A DNA stretch of 64,000 nucleotides from contig WLPJ01000005.1 in assembly GCA_009698815.1 (NCBI GenBank), positions 1 through 64,000 on the forward strand, in the 5' to 3' direction. The notes beneath the pieces are model-generated. The model was not told the DNA's origin. It did not search any database and saw nothing but the letters and a program-made list of their open reading frames with translations. Position numbers and translations under genes: made by a program. This DNA comes from Actinomycetota bacterium. GTDB taxonomy: Bacteria > Actinomycetota > Actinomycetes > Nanopelagicales > Nanopelagicaceae. Shown in pieces: positions 34,627 through 45,270 of this stretch (position 1 is its first letter; every line of letters starts with the position of its first letter).

Positions 34627-34633
34627 CTGAACT

Positions 34634-36121
34634 ATGAACTCGCAGCGCTTAATCTTGGTAACCGGAGCATCTGGCTATGTCGGCGGTCGTTTAGTACGTG
34701 ATCTTGTTGAAGATAAATGCTCGGTCCGAATTTTGGTCCGCGATGCGCAAAAAGTCTCAGAGCAGCCGTGGGCAAGCCAAGTAGAAATTGTGGAAGGCAA
34801 TGCAAATAACCCATCAGATTTGCGACGCGCACTAAACGCAGTTCACACCGCTTTCTATCTATTACATTCGATTAACGCTGGCAAGAATTTTGATGAAGTC
34901 GAATCAGCGATGGCGAAAAATTTTGCAGAATCTGCGCAAGCCGAAAGTGTTTCACAGATTGTTTATTTAGGCGGAATTGCTAACGATCAGAACCGCAGCC
35001 AACATCTTGCTTCACGGATGAACACAGGCGCCTTGCTAGCTTCTGGCAAAGTTCCAGTACTTGAACTACGTGCTGGAATTATTATCGGTTCAGGATCAGC
35101 ATCCTTTGAAATGTTGCGCCACCTCACGCATCGCTTGCCAATCATGACGACTCCTAAATGGGTTTCGAACTTAACGCAACCAATTTCAATCCGAGATGCG
35201 CTGTATTACCTGCGCAAGTGTGCAACTTTGCAAAATCCTGTTTCTAAGATCTGTGATATCGGTGGCAAGGAAGTGCTTTCTTACGCTGACATGATGCAGA
35301 AATTTGCCAAGTTATCTGGCCTTCGCAAGCGCTGGATTATTCAAGTTCCCGTTCTAACGCCGAAACTTTCCAGTCTCTGGATCGGATTTGTTACACCGGT
35401 TCCAACTTCACTGGCTCGTCCACTAGTTGAATCTCTAATTAGTGAAGTTGTCGCAGATCCGAAGAAGAGTATTGATTCAATAATTGCGCCACCACCTGAA
35501 GGGTTTATCGATGTAGAAGGCGCGATTAAATTGGCGCTTTCGCGGATCGCGGACAGAGAAGTAATTTCGCGTTGGTCTGATGCGGCATACCCAACTGCGC
35601 CATGGCAGAAAGCGCAGAGTGATCCTGATTGGGCCGGTGAAATGGTTCTGCGCGATCGTCGCGAAAGCACAACTGATGCGACTGCAACATCTCTTTGGCA
35701 AGCGGTGGAATCAATTGGTGGCGATAACGGTTGGTATGGCGCTGATTTGCTCTGGTTCTTACGCGGTTTAATCGACCGATTCTTTGGTGGAGTAGGACTT
35801 CGCCGCGGGCGTCGCGATCCAATTAATTTGCGTGTGGGCGATAGTTTAGATTTTTGGCGAGTAGATGAGATTGAACGCGGAGTTCGCTTAAAGCTATATG
35901 CCGAAATGATTTTGCCAGGTAAAGCGTGGTTGGAATTTACAATCATTGAAGATCAGGGCAAACGTATAGTTCGCCAAGAGGCAAGTTTCTCACCACGCGG
36001 CTTAGGTGGTCAGTTGTATTGGTATGCAGTTCTGCCCTTTCACTTCTTCGTTTTTCCTACCATGCTACGAAATTTGATTCGAAAGGCTAATCGCACCGAT
36101 TATGCCAATTCACGAGTTTAG
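34634..36121 (+). CDS. NAD(P)-binding SDR with DUF2867 domain
   Basis: 495 residues. Residues 1-about 310 are an atypical SDR of the YbjT/NmrA kind (LVTGASGYVGGRLVRDL; the usual YxxxK is not evident). Residues about 320-480 match DUF2867 (WAGEMVLRDRR, GWYGADLLWFLRGLID, GLRRGRRDP, KLYAEMILPGKAWLEF), ending with a hydrophobic patch (YWYAVLPFHFFVF) that may touch the membrane. Function not established; homologues are annotated as oxidoreductases. The 3' end overlaps the next gene by 20 bases. Confidence 0.8.
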   Translation: MNSQRLILVTGASGYVGGRLVRDLVEDKCSVRILVRDAQKVSEQPWASQVEIVEGNANNPSDLRRALNAVHTAFYLLHSINAGKNFDEVESAMAKNFAESAQAESVSQIVYLGGIANDQNRSQHLASRMNTGALLASGKVPVLELRAGIIIGSGSASFEMLRHLTHRLPIMTTPKWVSNLTQPISIRDALYYLRKCATLQNPVSKICDIGGKEVLSYADMMQKFAKLSGLRKRWIIQVPVLTPKLSSLWIGFVTPVPTSLARPLVESLISEVVADPKKSIDSIIAPPPEGFIDVEGAIKLALSRIADREVISRWSDAAYPTAPWQKAQSDPDWAGEMVLRDRRESTTDATATSLWQAVESIGGDNGWYGADLLWFLRGLIDRFFGGVGLRRGRRDPINLRVGDSLDFWRVDEIERGVRLKLYAEMILPGKAWLEFTIIEDQGKRIVRQEASFSPRGLGGQLYWYAVLPFHFFVFPTMLRNLIRKANRTDYANSRV

Positions 36122-37454
36122 CCCTGAAGTACAAGCGCTAGCCGATGAAATTTTGGCTTACAGTTTGCAGCGCCTAAAAGATGATCCTCCACTAGATGGC
36201 CCGCGTACAGCCGAAGATTTATTTAGCGAAGTTGGAAATACAATTACCGCTAAGGGTTTGGGCGGTCATGAAGCTTTAGAAGTATTTACAAATGTATTAG
36301 CGAAGGCATGTATTTCAACAGATCACCCGCGTAACTTGGCATTTATTCCATCTGCTCCAACTGAATATTCCAATCTCTTTGACTTAGTTGTTGGTGCAAG
36401 TTCACTCTATGGCGGATCTTGGCAAGAAGGTGCCGGTGCAGTATTTGCTGAAAACCAAGCACTTCGTTGGATCTCAGATTTAGCAGGATTGCCTGCAACC
36501 GCCGGTGGTGTTTTTGTGCAAGGTGGCACGATCGGAAATCTTTCCGCTTTAGTTGCAGCGCGAGCACATGCCAGAAGTAAATTTCCAAATACTTCGCGAT
36601 GGGCAATTGCCTGCAGTGCCGAAGCACATTCATCTATTGATCGCGCTGCCAACATCATGGATGTAGAACTGCTTACTATTGAACCTGGAGCCGATCGCAA
36701 ATTACACGGTGATGCCGTGGGTGCAGCAATCGATAAATTGCACGCCACATCGCAAACTCGGGTATTTGCAGTAGTAGCAACGGGTGGAACGACTAATTTG
36801 GGAATTGTTGATGACTTAACTTCAGTTGGTGCCGCAACGCACGAGAGAGATATCTGGTTTCACGTTGATGGCGCTTACGGCCTTGCGGCGCTGTGTGCTC
36901 CGTCAGTCCGCGCGATATTTAACGGCGTTGAAACTGCGGATTCCTTAATTGTTGATCCGCATAAATGGTTATTTGCCCCCTTTGATGCGTGCGCACTTAT
37001 CTATCGCAATCCCAAAATCGCCAAAGAGACACATACCCAGCACGCTTCTTACCTAGAAACACTTCACGATGACTCTTGGTCACCATCAGATTATGCAATT
37101 CACTTAACACGTCGCGTTCGCGGATTACCTTTCTGGTTTTCACTTGCTGCACACGGAACAGATGCCTATACCGAAGCGATGGAGAAAACACTTGATGTGG
37201 CAAAGGCTGCTGCAGATTTAGTTAGAGCACATCCAAATTTAGAACTGTTGATGGACCCAGAACTTTCCATCGTTGCATTTACTCGCAAAGGTTGGCTAGC
37301 TGCTGATTATCAAAAGTGGAGTGATAAATTATTGGCAGATCAGATCGGATTTATTCCACCTTCATCAGATAAAGGTCAATCCATCCTGCGTTTTGCGATC
37401 GTGAATCCCTGGACAAAAATTTCAGATATTAAGATGATTTTGGATACGCTCTAA
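36102..37454 (+). CDS. PLP-dependent amino acid decarboxylase (group II)
   Basis: 450 residues of the aromatic amino acid/glutamate decarboxylase group. FVQGGTIGNLSALVAAR binds phosphate; EAHSSIDRAA contains the His stacked on PLP; FHVDGAYG has the Asp; and VDPHKWLFAPFD holds the Schiff-base Lys (around residue 289). The substrate (aromatic amino acid, glutamate or aspartate) is uncertain. Translation is probably coupled to the SDR gene by the 20-base overlap. Confidence 0.85.
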   Translation: MPIHEFSPEVQALADEILAYSLQRLKDDPPLDGPRTAEDLFSEVGNTITAKGLGGHEALEVFTNVLAKACISTDHPRNLAFIPSAPTEYSNLFDLVVGASSLYGGSWQEGAGAVFAENQALRWISDLAGLPATAGGVFVQGGTIGNLSALVAARAHARSKFPNTSRWAIACSAEAHSSIDRAANIMDVELLTIEPGADRKLHGDAVGAAIDKLHATSQTRVFAVVATGGTTNLGIVDDLTSVGAATHERDIWFHVDGAYGLAALCAPSVRAIFNGVETADSLIVDPHKWLFAPFDACALIYRNPKIAKETHTQHASYLETLHDDSWSPSDYAIHLTRRVRGLPFWFSLAAHGTDAYTEAMEKTLDVAKAAADLVRAHPNLELLMDPELSIVAFTRKGWLAADYQKWSDKLLADQIGFIPPSSDKGQSILRFAIVNPWTKISDIKMILDTL

Positions 37455-37494
37455 ATCCCACAGTTAATGGGTTATCTAGTTTAAGATTTGCTAT

Positions 37495-37761
37495 ATGTCA
37501 GCGCTGGAAAATAACCACGAAGTGAGTGCATCACTGTCTGACCTGGAAATTCGCATCCTAGATTTTGAATCTAATTGGTGGCGCTTTGCCGGGGCTAAAG
37601 AGTCTGCAATCAAAGAACTCTTTGACTTAAACGCTCCCCGTTATTACCAACTACTAAATGACCTGATCGACCGCGAGGATGCCCTTGCCGCCGCTCCAAT
37701 GTTGGTAAAACGCCTGCGCCGCCTGCGCGAGGCCCGCATGTTGGCCCGTTCTACTCGCTAA
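37495..37761 (+). CDS. DUF3263 protein
   Basis: 88 residues. DLEIRILDFESNWWRFAGAK and RYYQLLNDLIDREDAL are the DUF3263 core, a helix-turn-helix-like domain restricted to actinobacteria and probably DNA-binding. The C-terminus is Arg-rich (KRLRRLREARMLARSTR). TAAGAT (37482-37487) seven bases before the ATG supports a leaderless start. Confidence 0.85.
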   Translation: MSALENNHEVSASLSDLEIRILDFESNWWRFAGAKESAIKELFDLNAPRYYQLLNDLIDREDALAAAPMLVKRLRRLREARMLARSTR

Positions 37762-37783
37762 AGCCCTTCACCAAACCCTCGTT

Positions 37784-37812
37784 TTGCAGTGGGGAATAAG
37801 ACCGTCTAGATT
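37784..37812 (+). promoter_or_regulatory. groEL promoter
   Basis: TTGCAG (37784-37789), a 17-base spacer and TAGATT (37807-37812), the best two-box housekeeping promoter in the window. Confidence 0.75.
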
Positions 37813-37817
37813 TGGCG

Positions 37818-37844
37818 TTAGCACTCTCGGGGTGTGAGTGATAA
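37818..37844. promoter_or_regulatory. CIRCE operator (HrcA site)
   Basis: TTAGCACTC, nine bases, GAGTGATAA: one base short of the perfect CIRCE inverted repeat. It starts five bases after the -10 box, so bound HrcA would block groEL transcription. Confidence 0.93.
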
Positions 37845-37881
37845 AACGCCCCTAAAGCTCAATTATGCGAAAGACCTATGA

Positions 37882-39516
<1,635 letters not shown>

Positions 39517-39520
39517 ATTC

Positions 39521-40186
39521 ATGACAACGCAATTCGACGCGCAAGAGATTGCCCGAAACGCCGCACTTGCTGATGCAGAAATGCCATCACAAGTTGGTGC
39601 TTTCATCTCTGTCGAATTCGATGATGAAAATCGCGTTGCAAGTTATCTCTTCGATGCAGCTATTCAAGGTTATAAAGGTTGGCGCTGGTGCGTCACTGTT
39701 GCAAAGGTTGATGCATCAGCGAATCCAACTGTTTGTGATGTAGTTGTTCTACCTGGACCAGATTCGCTATTGGCGCCAGACTGGATCGAATACAAAGATC
39801 GAATTTTGCCAGAAGATATTCAACCCGGAATCATTGTTCCAAGTGCACCAGATGACACTCGTTTAGTTCCAGGTGTTAACGCACTGGCTCAAGATGAAGG
39901 CTTGGATGCAACCGAAGTATTTGATCTTGGTTTGATGCGCCCTCGTGTACTTTCTATCGAAGGTCGCGATCAAGCAAGCAAGCGTTGGTATTCCGGTGAC
40001 CGTGGACCAAATACTCCGCTGGCACAGAGTGCACCAAAGCCTTGCGCATCATGCGGATTCTTTATTCCCATCGCAGGTTCACTTCGCGCATCATTTGGCG
40101 TTTGCGCTAATGCGATCGCACCAGATGACGCGCGCGTGGTTTCAGTCGATCATGGCTGCGGCGCGCACTCCGAAGCTACGCTCTAG
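39521..40186 (+). CDS. DUF3027 protein
   Basis: 221 residues from ATG 39521, four bases after the groEL stop. The body has GYKGWRWCVTVA and a WIEYKDRILPEDIQPG stretch characteristic of DUF3027. The C-terminus has four spaced cysteines (CASCGFF, FGVCANA, DHGCGAH) that could hold zinc. Actinobacterial, function unknown; being read with groEL suggests induction on heat stress, which is inference. Confidence 0.8.
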   Translation: MTTQFDAQEIARNAALADAEMPSQVGAFISVEFDDENRVASYLFDAAIQGYKGWRWCVTVAKVDASANPTVCDVVVLPGPDSLLAPDWIEYKDRILPEDIQPGIIVPSAPDDTRLVPGVNALAQDEGLDATEVFDLGLMRPRVLSIEGRDQASKRWYSGDRGPNTPLAQSAPKPCASCGFFIPIAGSLRASFGVCANAIAPDDARVVSVDHGCGAHSEATL

Positions 40187-40292
40187 CGCTTAATTAATTG
40201 GGGTTCCAGCCCCGCACGCCTTGCGATAAACTTTCCACCTGCCCGCACCCCTGCGGCTACACGAGTAGCGAAATTCTTATAAGGAGAACCCC

Positions 40293-40676
40293 ATGCCTAC
40301 AGGTCGTGTTAAATGGTTTAGCCTGGAAAAAGGTTTTGGATTTATCTCAAATGATGAAGGCGAAGATGTTTATTTGGCCGCAACTTCACTTCCTGAAGGC
40401 GTTACAACTGTAAAGCCCGGAACCAAAATCGAGTTCAGCATTATCGATAGCCGTAAAGGTCCACAAGCCATGTCAGTTCATGTCGTTGATGCGCCAGTTT
40501 CACTCGCCGAAAATTCACGAGTTAACAGCGATGATCTGGCAGCGATGATTGAAGACACAATTAAGATCCTGGATAAAGTCGGCAACGGTTTGCGTCATGG
40601 TCGTCATCCATCTGGCGTTGAAGCAGAACGTTTAGGACGCGTACTTCGCGGTATCGCAGGACAACTAGAAGCTTAA
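40293..40676 (+). CDS. cspB: Cold-shock domain protein with C-terminal extension (CspB-like)
   Basis: 127 residues. A cold-shock domain (1-70) with RVKWFSLEKGFGFIS (RNP1) and an altered RNP2, DVYLAA rather than DVFVH. A helical extension of about 55 residues matches the mycobacterial CspB (Rv0871) form. Binds single-stranded RNA/DNA. AAGGAG stands six bases before the ATG. GAACCCC next to the ribosome site can pair with GGGGTTC at 40200-40206, if the transcript starts that far upstream. Confidence 0.88.
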   Translation: MPTGRVKWFSLEKGFGFISNDEGEDVYLAATSLPEGVTTVKPGTKIEFSIIDSRKGPQAMSVHVVDAPVSLAENSRVNSDDLAAMIEDTIKILDKVGNGLRHGRHPSGVEAERLGRVLRGIAGQLEA

Positions 40677-40885
40677 ATACCACTGCGCGCTGCGCGACGT
40701 TTTGAGTATCTAATACCCCAGGCACCTAAAGCTGTTCCTGCAACACAGGTCCATATTAATTTGCTATCTGCGCCACTAATTGCCAGCGCAATTGCCGCAA
40801 TAACCCAGACCACGGTTCCAAAAGTGATTAGAGTTACGACAGAACTTATCTCTGATTTAATCTCTGACGGATTAGTTGAACTCAT
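40673..40885 (-). CDS. DUF2530 small membrane protein
   Basis: 70 residues from ATG 40885. Two membrane helices (about 15-35 and 40-58) with TCVAGTALGAWGIRYSKRR, the DUF2530 pattern. A longer reading to 41035 runs into the divergent transporter and is excluded by TATGCT (revcomp of 40892-40897), six bases before the ATG. Function unknown. The stop overlaps the cspB-like stop by four bases. Confidence 0.78.
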   Translation of the reverse strand: MSSTNPSEIKSEISSVVTLITFGTVVWVIAAIALAISGADSKLIWTCVAGTALGAWGIRYSKRRAARSGI

Positions 40886-40891
40886 AGAGAA

Positions 40892-40897
40892 AGCATA
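40892..40897 (-). promoter_or_regulatory. -10 box of the DUF2530 gene in an 18-base divergent gap
   Basis: TATGCT on the minus strand, six bases before ATG 40885; the opposite MFS gene starts seven bases beyond the box, so its promoter must lie over or inside the DUF2530 gene. Confidence 0.55.
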
Positions 40898-40903
40898 CAA
40901 GCG

Positions 40904-42172
40904 ATGGCTATAAAAGAGCACGGTAACTGGCGTTCTTTTCGCCACCGCAATTACCGAATTCTTTTCCCTGCCAACGCTGCATCCAATATTGGCACCTGGG
41001 CACAACGCGTCGCTCAAGATTGGTTGATTCTGCAATTAACCAATAACAGTGGAACTTATTTAGGCTTAATAACCGCCGTCCAATTTGCACCAGTTCTTTT
41101 CTTTTCACTGCATGGTGGCGCACTAGCCGATCGCGTTAATAAGCGGAAGTTATTAATCTTCACCAACTTTGTGGGTGCACTTTCTTCACTTGGCTTAGGG
41201 CTATTAGTTCTAGTGGGAAATGTAAAAATATGGCATGTTTTTTTCTTTGCTCTAACCCTTGGAATTGCTTCAGCGTTGGATGCTCCGATTAGACAATCAT
41301 TTACCTCTGAAATTGTTGGCCACTCGGATATCGCAAATGCGGTCAGTTTAAATTCGGCTAATTTCAATGCTGGGCGCTTAGTTGGCCCAGCGCTATCTGG
41401 CTTTCTGATCGCCCGCTTTGATACTGGCCCCTCCTTTCTTATTAACGCAGTTACTTACGTTCTTGTGATTTTTGCCCTCCTTCGTATGCGCGAATCTGAT
41501 TTCTTTATTCAAGAGAAGAAAGCTACGCAAGGCACGGTGCGCGAAGGTCTGCAGTACGCGCTTGCTCGCCCAGACTTATACGTGGTGATGTTGGTTGTCT
41601 TCTTCGTTGCCACATTTGGCTTAAATATGCAGATCTTTAACGCACTTATGGCTACAAAGGAGTTTGGCAAAGGACCGGCATCCTTCGGATTGCTCGGCAC
41701 CTATGTCGCAATTGGGTCACTAACTGGGGCGCTAATTTCCGCACGGTTAGAAAAACATCGACGTACCATCTTTGTAATTAAAGGTGGAGTTGTTTTCTCT
41801 CTGGCCATAGCACTGTTATCGATTGCTCCAAACTATCTTTGGTACTCACTCTGGCTGCCACTGTGTGGATTTAGCGCACTCACCATGTTAATCACCGCAA
41901 ACTCCTTGATTCAGGTTAACTCTGATCCGGCAATCCGCGGCCGCGTCAGTGGAATTTATTTACTTATCTTCATGGGCGGCACACCATTTGGATCGCCACT
42001 GATTGGCTGGTTAGTTGAAGTTATTGGAATTCGCGAAACTATTGCGCTGTGTGGGTCTATTTCGCTAATTGCATGTCTAACAATTTGGGTGATCTTTCAC
42101 GACAAAGTTGGTCTGCCGAAAGATATAAGCGTTGAAGGCGTTCTACCAGCCGCCTATGACGATCAGCGCTAA
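40904..42172 (+). CDS. MFS transporter (MFS_3/EntS-like)
   Basis: 422 residues, about 12 membrane helices. NIGTWAQRVAQDWLILQLT near the N-terminus and GGALADRVNKRKLL (motif A) are typical of the MFS_3 exporter group that includes enterobactin exporter EntS. A drug or siderophore exporter role is inferred from the family only. The 3' end overlaps a tiny opposite-strand ORF. Confidence 0.85.
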   Translation: MAIKEHGNWRSFRHRNYRILFPANAASNIGTWAQRVAQDWLILQLTNNSGTYLGLITAVQFAPVLFFSLHGGALADRVNKRKLLIFTNFVGALSSLGLGLLVLVGNVKIWHVFFFALTLGIASALDAPIRQSFTSEIVGHSDIANAVSLNSANFNAGRLVGPALSGFLIARFDTGPSFLINAVTYVLVIFALLRMRESDFFIQEKKATQGTVREGLQYALARPDLYVVMLVVFFVATFGLNMQIFNALMATKEFGKGPASFGLLGTYVAIGSLTGALISARLEKHRRTIFVIKGGVVFSLAIALLSIAPNYLWYSLWLPLCGFSALTMLITANSLIQVNSDPAIRGRVSGIYLLIFMGGTPFGSPLIGWLVEVIGIRETIALCGSISLIACLTIWVIFHDKVGLPKDISVEGVLPAAYDDQR

Positions 42173-42223
42173 TAAACCGATCAAGGTAATAATTGTGATG
42201 ATACGTCGGGTGCGATAACTCAT
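42143..42223 (-). CDS. 26-residue membrane peptide after the MFS gene
   Basis: ATG directly follows the stop of the minus-strand MFS gene and reads MSYRTRRIITIITLIGLL then ALIVIGGW: a basic start and one membrane helix. It overlaps the 3' end of the opposite MFS gene by 30 bases. Position and topology favour a coupled small protein; no homologue is recognised. Confidence 0.4.
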   Translation of the reverse strand: MSYRTRRIITIITLIGLLALIVIGGW

Positions 42224-43387
42224 TTAAATTTTATTCGCACTTAGGTGTTTGGACGGTGAAATAAGAACCATAATAAATCCTAAGGCAATTAACACTGGAA
42301 CCATTATGTAAGCGCGAGATATTCCAAAGTTATCACCCAGGATTCCGAGCAAAAGCGGAGAACTAGCTATCGCAATTCCGGCGGCAATTGAACTTTTACC
42401 GATTGATAAATCAGGACGGCCTTCACTAAAGGCAACCATGCGCAGAGTAAAGAGTGGAAACTGCACGGAGATCCCAAGACCAACGAAGAAAAGCGTTAGT
42501 AAAGAAAAAACCAATATGTGTGATGACCAGAAGAGCCCAAAGGCAACAAATTGCAGCGCTAGCGCGATCTTTAACTGTTCGTCAGCGTGGAAACGTTTCA
42601 ACAATCTGCCGGCATACCAACGTCCAGTACCGACTCCGGTTCCAAAGGCAATTACTGCAAGAGTAGAGATTGCAGAACTTGCATCTGTGCGATCACTTAT
42701 AAGGGAAGCCGACCAGAAAGATGTCGCAAACTCTGCGCTAATTGAGATGAAAAATCCAGTAAAGGAAATCCAAAATCCGCGGGATAGCTTGCCGCGTTGT
42801 GGCCCTGATTCATCAGGAATATGTGAATCTGGCTGGTATTTACGACCATAAATAAACATTCCCAGAATAAATGGAATTGTGATCAATAGGCCAACGCGCC
42901 ATTGATCGCGAATAATATTTGCAGTTGTACCGATAATAAAGTTTCCTGTAACAAAACCTGCAATCGCTACCGCGTTAATTTGTGCAACCGCAGTATGTGA
43001 TCGCTCGGCAAAAGCATGTGATCCAGCGGTATTTACATTGTTGATAACCACAGAAATTCCAAAGCCAGCAATTAGCGTGGCCAGCAAAGTTAGTTGCACT
43101 GGGGGAGAGAATACGAAAAATACAATGCCGATTGAGAAGATAATCAAGCCGATCCAAGTCGAATTAGAACGCCCAAAACGGTGCACCATTTTTGAGTTAA
43201 GCCAGCCAGCGATAATTGCGGCAACACCCATCGCGGTTCCGTGCAGTCCAGCGACGCTAAGTGATGTTCCTTGATCTTCGCGCAAAAGCGCTTGCGATGG
43301 ACCAAAGCCGCCAGTAAAGAAGTTAACTGTTGCTACTTGCAGAGCAAGCAGCCAGAACTGCCCGTTACGTTGAAAAGTTTTTGGCAT
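42224..43387 (-). CDS. MFS transporter
   Basis: 387 residues with about 12 membrane helices; HGTAMGVAAIIAGWLNSKMVHRFG-like motif A after helix 2 and a repeat in the second half (GTGVGTGRWYAGRLLKRF). The substrate is unknown. TTTAAT seven bases before the ATG (revcomp of 43395-43400) overlaps the serC stop, so it may have its own leaderless promoter besides readthrough from serC eight bases away. Confidence 0.8.
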   Translation of the reverse strand: MPKTFQRNGQFWLLALQVATVNFFTGGFGPSQALLREDQGTSLSVAGLHGTAMGVAAIIAGWLNSKMVHRFGRSNSTWIGLIIFSIGIVFFVFSPPVQLTLLATLIAGFGISVVINNVNTAGSHAFAERSHTAVAQINAVAIAGFVTGNFIIGTTANIIRDQWRVGLLITIPFILGMFIYGRKYQPDSHIPDESGPQRGKLSRGFWISFTGFFISISAEFATSFWSASLISDRTDASSAISTLAVIAFGTGVGTGRWYAGRLLKRFHADEQLKIALALQFVAFGLFWSSHILVFSLLTLFFVGLGISVQFPLFTLRMVAFSEGRPDLSIGKSSIAAGIAIASSPLLLGILGDNFGISRAYIMVPVLIALGFIMVLISPSKHLSANKI

Positions 43388-43395
43388 CAGGTGAA

Positions 43396-44517
<1,122 letters not shown>

Positions 44518-44520
44518 CTA

Positions 44521-44526
44521 AGACTA
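44521..44526 (-). promoter_or_regulatory. Internal -10 box for serC
   Basis: TAGTCT, six bases before the serC ATG, includes the TAG stop of pdxH; serC can be transcribed independently of pdxH. Confidence 0.5.
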
Positions 44527-45201
44527 AGGGTAGTAGCGAGTGATCTCCCACTTGGCTTCGGTGTTAGCCCGCTCATAGCGCAAGCGATCATGCAAACGTG
44601 AATAACGCCCTTGCCAAAATTCAATACTAATTGGTGTTACGCGATAGCCGCCCCAATGTGGTGGCATCGGAACAGTTGATCCCTCTGGCCATTTCTGCGA
44701 TGCGCCGGCAAAGCGTTGCTCTAACTCTTCGCGCGATGACAGCGGCGCAGATTGCGCGCTAGCCCAGGCACCGATTTGGCTAGACCAGGGGCGAGTCGCA
44801 AAGTATTCAGCAGATTCGGATTCATTTATTTTTTCGGCAAATCCACTAATTGCAACTTGTCGTTCCATGGCAAACCAAGGAAATAAAAGCGTGACTTGCG
44901 AATTTAATTCAATCGCTTGTGCCTTGCGCGATGAATAATTGGTGAAGAATGTAAATCCACCATCCGAAATATCTTTCAATAAAACGGTGCGCGTTGAAAT
45001 TTGTTCGCCGGCATCGAGAGTTGATAAGACCATTGCATTGGCTTCAACGATAAAAGAATTCTCGTGCGCTTGCTTTAACCAATCAGCAAACGCCAGAAAT
45101 GGATCATTTGGCAAGCTTTCTAGCCCAACTTCACCATAGGAACGTCGCATTGCGCGGATTGCTTCACGGTCGAGATCGCTCATAGATGTATCGAACCTCA
45201 C
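44524..45201 (-). CDS. pdxH: Pyridoxamine 5'-phosphate oxidase
   Basis: 225 residues. STRTVLLKDISDGGFTFFTNYSSRKAQ binds FMN; LLFPWFAMERQVAISG and the C-terminal SIEFWQGRYSRLHDRLRYER are PdxH signatures, including the PLP-contacting Arg/His. It oxidises PNP/PMP to PLP. GTG 45201 is used here; ATG 45183 is an alternative with a similarly weak start context. It stands nine bases before serC, a PLP enzyme. Confidence 0.93.
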   Translation of the reverse strand: MRFDTSMSDLDREAIRAMRRSYGEVGLESLPNDPFLAFADWLKQAHENSFIVEANAMVLSTLDAGEQISTRTVLLKDISDGGFTFFTNYSSRKAQAIELNSQVTLLFPWFAMERQVAISGFAEKINESESAEYFATRPWSSQIGAWASAQSAPLSSREELEQRFAGASQKWPEGSTVPMPPHWGGYRVTPISIEFWQGRYSRLHDRLRYERANTEAKWEITRYYP

Positions 45202-45258
45202 TTTTGCGTCTACGTCACCTTCAACTGGAAGTGGTGGTCAGCACCCCCTTTGTTGGTG

Positions 45259-45264
45259 CAGAAT
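45259..45264 (+). promoter_or_regulatory. -10 box that sets the citrate synthase start
   Basis: CAGAAT ends six bases before ATG 45271, excluding the in-frame TTG codons further upstream. Confidence 0.55.
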
Positions 45265-45270
45265 TGGAGC

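Noticed and set aside
40886-41035. 50-residue N-terminal extension of the DUF2530 protein
   Set aside because: It would be antisense to the conserved start of the MFS gene, lacks DUF2530 similarity, and a -10 box fits ATG 40885.
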